Source of the DNA: Symsagittifera roscoffensis | Lineage: Eukaryota > Xenacoelomorpha > Acoela > Convolutidae | DNA length: 64,000 nt | Assembly (NCBI RefSeq): GCF_963678635.1 | Contig: NC_087062.1 | Coordinates: 83,972,012-84,036,011 of the forward strand | Direction: 5' to 3' | Made by a program: the position numbers and the translations under genes | Part shown: one piece after another, positions 57,016 through 64,000 of the stretch | How the letters are laid out: each line of letters begins with the position of its first letter | Position numbering within the stretch: position 1 is the stretch's first letter | Notes under the pieces: model-generated | Told to the model about the DNA's origin: nothing | Databases searched by the model: none | The model's input: only the letters and a program-made list of their open reading frames with translations

Positions 57016-58100
57016 TCAACAAGTTCACACTCATTATTGGTATAGTCTCCTAAAATGTCACCATCACTAAAGTTGTGGATCTGGTAATGTGAATGATAAT
57101 CGTTATTTTCGTTGAAGGGTTCTTTACTGTTCGACCTGTCACGCGATTGAGAACTTTCATTGTAGTTTGACAAATGCCTGAATTCATGTTGGGGATTTAT
57201 GTCATTGAAATTGTTGTCTACCCTTGACCTACTCTTGCTGTAGTTATGGTAACTTCGGTTTGAATTCTCTCTTAATTGAAGCGAGTCATAATTTTGCTCC
57301 TTTTGATCGTTATATTTAAAGCAATGTCTTATCGTATGGCCTGACATGCAACACCAGTTGCAAAACATTGGGTTGTTTTGTTGGTTTCTATGCTCATGTG
57401 GATTATAAGCTGCGTTTATTTTATGATCCTTCATTAGTCCTGTTAACTGTTTAAGTTGATCCTTTATTCCCTCTATTTCTAATTTATTATCTATGCTATT
57501 GGATGCTGTTCCAATAAACTCACTACTTGTTGCAAAACTTAAGTCTTTTGTAGCATTATGATCTTTTAATTGTTGCCAAGTTGCAGGTGAATTCTCAATT
57601 AGGAATTGATGCGCCTTTTGTTTCAAGCCTGGCGGGCTTAAGCCGCGTACAAAGAATTCCATTTTCTTTGCTGTTCTTTGATCATCATTAAAAACTGGAT
57701 TAGGCCATCCACGGTCTACTGCGGTGCTTAATCTATGTATGCAGCTTTTAATGAATTCATCAGGTTGTCTTGTTATGTTTTCTGCTTCTATTCGTCTCCT
57801 ATACTTATCCTTATCATCAGTGAATCTATCTATGAATTGATCTCTTATCTCATTCCAAGGTAAGTTTGCTGCTAATCCCTGATACCATTGAGCGGCTGGA
57901 CCTCTTAATATGGAACCAAATAAGGCTCTTTGTCTGTTATCATATGCGTCTTGTTCGTCACCTGCGTCTCCTGGTCTAGTGCCAAGGGAAAATGCTATCT
58001 TTTTCTCTACTATATCAAGAAAATCTCTTGCATCTTCATTCGGATCTAAGCCGGTAAACTTTTCGAGAGCTAAATCTGGGTATGCTACTACGTTTACCAT
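57006..58100 (-). CDS. gag: Retroelement Gag polyprotein
   Basis: This is a 364-residue Gag-like protein of an LTR-retrotransposon type (Ty3/gypsy-like by layout). Residues about 55-135 resemble the retrotransposon Gag core, with ALFGSILRGPAAQWYQGL and a W-x-x-x-x-x-x-F-I-D-R-F pattern. A zinc knuckle of the form C-x2-C-x4-H-x4-C lies at residues 247-260 and would bind RNA during packaging. The C-terminal third is Ser/Asn/Arg-rich. The frame is intact from ATG to TAG, suggesting a fairly young insertion. The TAG directly follows a slippery heptamer (57009-57015), and the protease lies in the -1 frame. The element sits in the gene A intron between the first-pore and filter exons, in the sense orientation. 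No reverse transcriptase or integrase was recognised downstream, so this copy appears truncated or rearranged. Confidence 0.88.
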   Translation of the reverse strand: MVNVVAYPDLALEKFTGLDPNEDARDFLDIVEKKIAFSLGTRPGDAGDEQDAYDNRQRALFGSILRGPAAQWYQGLAANLPWNEIRDQFIDRFTDDKDKYRRRIEAENITRQPDEFIKSCIHRLSTAVDRGWPNPVFNDDQRTAKKMEFFVRGLSPPGLKQKAHQFLIENSPATWQQLKDHNATKDLSFATSSEFIGTASNSIDNKLEIEGIKDQLKQLTGLMKDHKINAAYNPHEHRNQQNNPMFCNWCCMSGHTIRHCFKYNDQKEQNYDSLQLRENSNRSYHNYSKSRSRVDNNFNDINPQHEFRHLSNYNESSQSRDRSNSKEPFNENNDYHSHYQIHNFSDGDILGDYTNNECELVDLN

Positions 58101-58193
58101 CTTTGTTTAATTCACTCAATGCTTTGTTAACAATATATAAAGTGTTTGGATGTGTTGTATACTGATCAATTGTACGGACTGAAATAGTTGTAT

Positions 58194-58478
58194 TTAAGTT
58201 ACAATGAAGTTTGCTGAATTCAATGAAGACAAATTTTTGTTAGATAGATCAATAGTGCTATGGGACTGCTTAAGCTTTTTTAAGATAGAAGTTATCTCTG
58301 GGGTATTGCTGCTGGAGAGAATGGTTAATTCGTGAATATTTTTGTGTGGGTGTTTGGACAAAATTGTGATTTGATCTTTTTGGATATTGGTGATATACCA
58401 AATTATTTTTGTGGATTTATTTTTTAATTTTAGTTTTAAATTAAATGCTGTTGTATTTACTTGTAAAAAAGTTGACAT
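58194..58478 (-). CDS. Small ORF of unknown function upstream of gag (copy 1)
   Basis: This encodes a 94-residue protein beginning MSTFLQVNTTAFNLKLKLKN, with a central KIIWYITNIQKDQITILSKH segment. It is basic, without signal peptide or membrane helix. I do not recognise the family. It lies 94 bases upstream of gag on the same strand, in what would be the leader of the retroelement. Its reality is supported by a second, clearly related frame about 190 bases further upstream (58668-58943) that shares the LKLKL, IIWYIT, ILxKHP, HEL and TPEI segments in the same order. It could be an element-encoded accessory protein or a captured host gene. Confidence 0.6.
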   Translation of the reverse strand: MSTFLQVNTTAFNLKLKLKNKSTKIIWYITNIQKDQITILSKHPHKNIHELTILSSSNTPEITSILKKLKQSHSTIDLSNKNLSSLNSANFIVT

Positions 58479-58667
58479 AGCATTTTACATCATTTTAGGG
58501 ACAAATATTTATTTAGGAAATGATAAACAATATAAAGAATATTTAAATTTTTCTAATGAATTTGGAATGAACTTGTTATGTTTTTAAATTTTGTTAAGGA
58601 AAAATTTGTGTTTTTAATAAAAAATGATTAGTATGCGAGTATTTTTGTGCTTGGGTATATGATGATA

Positions 58668-58943
58668 TCAAAAAGCAATCGGGAGTGAAGCAATTATTTG
58701 TTCTTGCGGTATATAAATTATATTATTTGGTATTTTTATTTGCTGAAGAATTGTGTCAATTTCTGGAGTATATCGTCAAAAAAAGACGTATAATTCGTGT
58801 TTATTGTCGTTAGGGTGTTTTGCTAGTATACTAATATGATCTTTTTCAGTGTTAGTGATATACCATATGATGTTAGAGACTTTATTTCCTAATTTGAGTT
58901 TTAAATTTATTGTACTGACGTCAATTTTAAAATGTGTTGACAT
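58668..58943 (-). pseudogene. Second copy of the unknown small ORF, with one in-frame TGA
   Basis: The frame starts MSTHFKIDVSTINLKLKLGN and continues NIIWYITNTEKDHISILAKH, aligning along its length with the ORF at 58194-58478. At codon 56 a TGA (58776-58778) interrupts it, after HELYVFF. Beyond the TGA the same frame continues RYTPEIDTILQQIK, matching TPEITSILKKLK in copy 1, and stops at codon 92, nearly the same length as copy 1 (94 residues). So the copy differs from an intact frame by a single nonsense codon. The preserved reading frame and conservative replacements (D/S, H/Q, A/S) suggest past selection on the protein. Sequence divergence between copies is considerable, so the duplication is not recent. 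Confidence 0.6.
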
Positions 58944-59129
58944 TAATTTTTACGATGCTTGTTTTCTTTTTCTTAAGCTAAGTTGTACTATTGGATTAGT
59001 ATGTCTTTGAGTAATGAAAACCTCCTAAGAATTATTGAATATTAAGAAAGGTTATTAATAATGAAATAAGAAAATAAAAAAAATTTTGGAAAAAAAATTT
59101 CTAAAATTTTTTCGAAGTTTTTCAAGTTT

Positions 59130-60370
59130 TTATTCGCTGAAACGTTAACTGAAACCTGAAACTTTCTTCAAGATAAGTTTAATTGATGCTTTTGGTATGG
59201 TTAACAATATAACTATATGCCTTTTTGGGCTATTATTGGCTCAAAACTTATTTTTTTTGTTAAAGTTTTTACAAAAATTTTTGACTGAAACAATAATCTG
59301 AAACCTGAAACTATGGTAGCTGAAATTGAGTTTTTTTTTAATCTTAAAATTGTCTAGAAGCTTTAGTATACCTAGTTTATGCTTTATCTTGCAAAAAAAA
59401 TCGAGAAAACCGAATCTTTTAATATCTTAAACTTAGTTTTTGAAATCTCAAACTTAAACTCTTATAAACTCTCTCAAACTCGATGCATGAAAATAAAAAG
59501 TTGGTTTTTGATAGCTGGTCTAGTGTAAATTAGAATTTGGAACAGGTTTACAACTTCAAAATCAAAAATTTGTTTGCGGAAACCGAAGTTTTTGGGGCTG
59601 AAACTATGATTTCTAGAACTGAAACTATGGTTTGACCACTTGGTTTTAGAGTTTTGAGATTGAAAATTTAGGTTGGTCTCTCTAATATATTTCTTTTCCA
59701 GCAATAAAATTGCCAAAAAGATGGAAATTTTAGCCTAAAACGACGATTTTAGTTTTCTGAAACTATAAGTTTGAGGGCTCAAACTAACACCTTCCAGAAG
59801 TTTTTTGAGTTTAAAAATTGGTTAGTGCATTAAGGATTCCTTTTATCTTTCAATATTTCACAAAATATTCACTTGGGAAGCAAGATTTTTGGGTCTGAAA
59901 CCAAAAACACTAATTCTGAAACGTACGTTTCAGCCTTAGGAACCAAATTTTAAAATTGGTTTGGTGGGTTTTAACACCGTTAGTTTTCTCTAGAAAGTCA
60001 AAATTCGGCGTTCCGAGCTCAATTTTGAGACCAAAAACTCAATTTTTGTGTTCTGAAACCTGAAACTAACAAAAACTTACCATTTAAGACCAGGTTTTTG
60101 ACTTATGGTATCCAAATTTGGGTTTGACTAGTTCAACTTTTGCTGTTTTACCCGAATCCGTTTACAGAAACTTAAAATTTTGACCGGAAACGTTTGACCC
60201 TATAACTGAAACCTAGACTGAAACCAAAAATTTTGGCTGGTAAAAATCAATTTTTTTTTGCTTAGGCTATCATATGAAAATTAGTTTATCAATATAAAGT
60301 GGATGTGTCAGTGTTTTAGACTTAGTTTTTGTTGTGAAACCTGATATTTATGTGCTGAAACTAAAACTTG
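59130..60370. repeat. Tract enriched in CTGAAAC/CTGAAACCTGAAAC
   Basis: The hexamer TGAAAC appears about 17 times in 1.25 kb, often doubled as CTGAAACCTGAAAC (about 59149, 59299, 60051). Spacing is irregular. It lies upstream of gag in the retroelement's sense direction, reading GTTTCAG on that strand. Confidence 0.6.
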
Positions 60371-60982
60371 GTGTTTGGTGTTATGTGGTTAAGGTTTAAG
60401 ATTGGTTTTAGTGTGTATTCTTATTGTTTGTTAGGTGTATATTTAAACTGTGTCATAAAAAACCATTGCTTTATAAAAAAAACACCCAAATCCGTTCCTT
60501 CCTTCGTGGTTTTTGTTGTTTTCTTCCTTAGTTTCAGTAATTGGTAGCTTTACTGATGGATGATTTAGGTTTAAACTATGTTAAGGTGGATAGAATTAAA
60601 ATTAGTTTAAGAAAAAATGAGGATAAGCCTCGAGAAATGATGAAGGATTAGAATAAATAGCAACAAGCGTGGATGGTTTGAGATAATGTGACGAAGAATT
60701 CAATTTATCATACAATTTAGGGTACTCTTAGATCGCACATATGACCACTTAACCCCCTCGAAAAAATAAATGAAGATATTTAATAACTTTTTGAGCACTT
60801 TAGTTTAATACAGAATTTCGTTAATTTTAGTGATGATAACTTTAAACTGAAGTATCGGCATAAATTTAGTGGATTACTGGACAAAACGTCTATATCTTAC
60901 TAGTGGACTTAGGCAGAAAACAATTCTTTCAGAAATTTTATATATTATTATAATAATAGATATTAGTTAAGGACATGAGCTA

Positions 60983-61162
60983 ATGTCAGTTAGAAAGCCG
61001 TATAATAGACCTCGAGGTGGAGGAATATCGTGGGCGACTGCTAGCGCAGGGGATACTTATCGCAAGAACCCTACTAGGAATATCTGTCAAGTAGAAGACA
61101 ATGAAATTGTGTTTCTATCGAAAGATACCCATTGTCTCTGGCTTTTTGAGGTTGGAAACTAA
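60983..61162 (+). CDS. Hypothetical 59-residue ORF, plus strand
   Basis: This ATG-to-TAA frame begins MSVRKPYNRPRGGGISWATA and ends LWLFEVGN. It is noticeably more GC-rich than the AT-rich sequence on either side, which is unusual for random frames here. The N-terminal half is rich in Arg, Gly and Pro. I recognise no family. It lies within the large gene A intron on the opposite strand, between the retroelement ORFs and a possible LTR-like promoter. It could be an exon fragment, a transposon remnant or chance. Confidence 0.25.
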   Translation: MSVRKPYNRPRGGGISWATASAGDTYRKNPTRNICQVEDNEIVFLSKDTHCLWLFEVGN

Positions 61163-61937
61163 TCTGACAAATACTCACAGATCCTAATATTAACAATTTT
61201 TTTTGAATTTTAAAAGCTGTTTCGAGTTTGTTGGAAAAGGAATTTCTTAAGGAGTAGTTATCTGCTGCTGTCGCACCAGTTTTACTAAGCGTTCATCGCT
61301 GGTTGAATGCTTATTAATTTTATCCTAAGTTATAAGTCTCACCTTAAATCGTCAAATTGTCTTGTAGAGTAGAAACAATAGTTAGAAAAGGTATGAATTA
61401 ATTCGTTGGTTTAATACAAAGCACTGGGTAATTCGATTATATAAGCGAATCGAACAGCTTAAAGAAATATACCTATGAGGGGAGGTTTAGTTAATCTTAT
61501 TTTGTTCATCAATATTTTATCTTCTTACTAAGGTCGATGACTGAGTAGTATTTCTTGGGTTGCCCTTGATTTTGTCCACTTCGGCACTTCTGGTTTGGTT
61601 GTCAGTATCGTCTTGCCGTAGTCCTTTGGGTATTTGTAGTCCAGACTTCCTCAGGTGTGGTTATCTCGAGTATTTCGATTTATAATTTTATCGATCTTAA
61701 ATTGAGAATTTATTCTCTATTTTATTTGTGAAAAAAGACTAGTTTAATTTTACTGTAAAAGTAGAAAAGAAAAATTATTTATTTTTTGAAAAGGTCTAAC
61801 TGAAAATATCTAACTTGCTGCTTACTGAGCAAAATGAAACACTGAAGATTTCCGGCCAGTCCTTTTGCTCGTAAGCATAAACCGGCGGCTGATTCAATCT
61901 TTAATTATTCAGGTTTCACCTGCTCCTTTGTTCTCCC

Positions 61938-61946
61938 TTTTTTATA
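61938..61946 (-). promoter_or_regulatory. Possible LTR-type TATA box upstream of the retroelement
   Basis: On the minus strand CCCTATAAAAAAGGG forms a clear TATA-like box, followed downstream by a more GC-rich transcribed-looking stretch (about 61820-61930). It lies about 3.5 kb upstream of gag in the sense direction. I could not find LTR boundaries, a primer-binding site or a matching second LTR, so this is only a candidate. Confidence 0.25.
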
Positions 61947-63561
61947 GGGAATTTTCAACTAGTTTTTATTTGATTTTGTCAAATCAAATATCTTTAACTT
62001 ATTAGTCCCTTTTGATAAAAACCGCAGCCTTCAGTTTGTCTGATTAAAAATTCATATTACTCTCTCTGATGCATCATATTGCAGGTGCATCTCTGCTTAA
62101 TCAAAGCAAGGAGAATTTCAGTGCAGCCGGCAAGACTGCTAAATATTTATCCAGTTTGTTTCAAGTTAAGTTAAAAGGGACGTTTTAATAATCGCCACCC
62201 TTTTAAAATATTGAGCATGAAAAAATGAGAAAAATTGGACAAGTATTTAAAAAGGAGTGGATTTTCAAAACAAGATTTTATAGTCCTAATAAGAGTAAAT
62301 CAGTCAGTATCTGATTTAGTGAAAAGAGGCTTTAATTTAGAATTGGGTCGTTAAACAAACAACTAAGACAATGGTCCTTTGTCTGTGTAGTATTTCTCAA
62401 TACTACATTTTTGTCTTAAAATTTCCTGCAGATAAAGATGACTTAAATCAAAGTTTTTAGATCAAATTCGCAACCTTCCACCCGTCCCCCATACATGCTA
62501 AGAAAAGATCTTCCACACCAGCGTTCAGTACAAATGAAATCTACTAATCGCTGCGTATAAAATTCTTCATTCTGATCGGCTGAAAGTTTGAATTCAGAAC
62601 TAAGTTAATGTCATTCCGCGATCACCCCTAAACGGCTTTGGGTTGGGGAAGAGGATGCTAACTTGGCCAACAATTTCATAGTTTTTTGGAACGGCTCTGC
62701 TTGCGCGTTTCTTGTTCCCTTGGTTGTAAAATCCGACAATAACAGCTACTACTTCTCAATTTCAACGCATATTCCAATTTTTAAAACTTTGATTGTCTTG
62801 ATGGTACAAATTTGGCCGAATGCATTTTATGTAATGGAACCATTATACGAAATGAACGCTCATACAGCCTTCTCTGTTTGATCGGTCAAAAAAATTAACG
62901 GTATCAACGGCCTTCCGCATCAAAAGCCTGAAGTTTTTGGCTCAAAATTACGTATAAACTTCGCTACAGTTTTGTTTGAACTAAGTTTTTTGATTTAAGA
63001 AGGCCCAAAAAATTGTTCAAAGTGTTTTTAACTTGGGAACTTGGCAATTTTTTTGGTGTCCCCGTTTTGGTTGTTTGATGTTGCATTGTTGGTAGAAAAA
63101 AAAGAGCTCTTTAATTTTTTTTTTGCGTTCAAACTATTCGCCTTTATTTTGACAATTTTGGTTAGTTTTTGTGCAACTGGACTAGATGAGATAAGAAACC
63201 CCCCTCCCCCTCCCCAGAGCAGTCTTGCTGAATTCGCTACCTCTTTATGCGCAAAAAAGACGTCTCCGCGTTATTAGTTCGGAACAAGAAACTTATTCGA
63301 AGGTTTTTTTGAGCAAGGACAATTTGGCTCAAGAATCAAACTATATTGGTAGCATTAATTTTCCGTTAACTTCATCAAAAAATTACATCAGTAAACATAA
63401 ACAGATGCTTACTGATGAAGGTTTTTTCGAGAAAGCAAACGAAAAAATTCTGACTGCAGCTGAGCGGACTGTTTCTGTAGCCAAATTGTCGGTGCTCAAA
63501 ATAAAACCCCTTGAATATATTTTTTTGTTTGATCTTTTAAAACTTTTAGTGGTTGGCTTAC

Positions 63562-63688
63562 CTATGGTTGTGACGGTAGTGATGCAAAAGTAGATAGCTC
63601 CGGCTAGATCCCATGAAGTAATCAAGTCTCTGCTCTCTGGCTGTACGTCGAACTGGTCATAGCCAAACTGCTTCAATAAGGCGTCCAT
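63562..63688 (-). CDS. K2P gene A, first pore-helix exon
   Basis: This is the first pore helix of the upstream K2P gene. The frame begins MDALLKQFGYDQFDVQPESR and runs to SWDLAGAIYFCITTVTTIG, broken after the first base of the filter Gly codon. The acceptor is tttgtttcag/ATG (phase 0) and the donor is ATAG/gtaagc (phase 1). It is 127 bp, the same as gene B's 4353-4479 exon, with 17 of 43 residues identical, mostly in the pore helix. The M1/cap exon should lie beyond the right edge. The ATG is internal, by analogy with gene B. Confidence 0.95.
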
Positions 63689-64000
63689 CTGAAACAAATA
63701 AAGACTCAAGCAACGCTCGTATTGGATGTTAAGGGTGATATATTACAATGGTGGGAGGTTCAAGTTAAATACTAGATCGCTTTTTTGTTATACTCCTGGG
63801 TTGACCTCCATTGATAAAAATGCAAATTATACAATTCCATAAACAAATTCTCTATGAAAAATTAGTAGTCATACAAATTTCATACATTTTGCTAAATTTT
63901 CAAAGAACGTTTTTTTGTTGTGGCATAAAAGCCGGTGTGCCGTTATAGATAAAAAAAAGAAAAACCTTAGGTCAAAAAAATCAAATCATACATTTTCCAT
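63689..64000. other. Gene A intron, open at the right edge
   Basis: The acceptor is tttgtttcag. No further exon is seen; the M1/cap exon should lie beyond. Confidence 0.75.

Larger units (their letters stand above)
53157..63561. other. 10.4-kb intron of gene A between first-pore and filter exons
   Basis: It interrupts the filter Gly codon in phase 1. It holds the repeats at 53590-54070 and 54510-54735, a duplication at 54796-54880, the retroelement ORFs (56269-58943), the CTGAAAC-rich tract (59130-60370), a hypothetical ORF, and AT-rich sequence. The open frame at 55823-56065 (minus) lies just downstream of pro and has no recognisable motif. The stretch 61200-63560 shows no gene that I can support. 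Confidence 0.8.

Noticed and set aside
62663-62881. 72-codon frame starting MANNFIVFW
   Set aside because: It begins within a dispersed repeat, has no recognisable domain and shows no splice or composition support.

Overview
The window is an AT-rich, repeat-packed stretch of a eukaryotic nuclear genome, most likely of an invertebrate animal. The support is spliced genes with canonical GT-AG introns, two-pore-domain potassium channel (K2P) exons, several DNA-transposon families with target-site duplications (TSDs), and a gag-pro retroelement. There is nothing prokaryotic in it. The species cannot be placed from the sequence alone. One 200-base assembly gap lies at 15939-16138.

Host genes: two K2P genes lie head to tail on the minus strand. 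Gene A is upstream, at the high-coordinate end. Its first-pore exon is at 63562-63688, filter/M2 at 52980-53156, M3-second pore at 51545-51717, M4 at 48770-48916 and a short C-terminal exon ending in a stop at 48258-48470. Its M1 exon must lie beyond 64000. Gene B has an N-terminal exon (8093-8411), an M1/cap exon (5454-5731), a first-pore exon (4353-4479) and a filter/M2 exon (660-830), then runs off the left edge before M3. Every junction assigned is in phase, and the paired exons match in length and phase, so the genes look like an old tandem duplication. Each would make a K+ leak-channel subunit that dimerises in the plasma membrane.

Mobile DNA fills the rest. (i) A hAT-type MITE family has ends reading CAGGGGCGGAT, long G/C runs and perfect 8-bp TSDs; copies sit beside K2P splice sites. 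(ii) A family of about 540 bp has a hairpin near each end and AACAA at both termini. It occurs about twenty times on both strands, once as a head-to-tail array (36669-38941). (iii) There are several single elements: one with a 9-bp TSD, a TA-flanked long-inverted-repeat element, foldbacks and others. (iv) A retroelement lies inside the 10.4-kb gene A intron in the same orientation. It has gag and protease joined by a textbook -1 frameshift site, no recognisable reverse transcriptase downstream, and two related small ORFs of unknown function upstream of gag. (v) Satellite-like tracts include a 36-bp monomer array inside an exact 1213-bp tandem duplication (23234-25659), a GTCGCG-rich degenerate array in a gene A intron (about 48940-51140), and a GGATTCCGCAA-rich block (31740-32960).

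The observations I rate most worth following are the gag-pro frameshift architecture, the duplicated unknown ORF upstream of gag, and the AACAA-bounded hairpin-ended family with its tandem array. All calls are from reading the sequence; no database or alignment search was possible.
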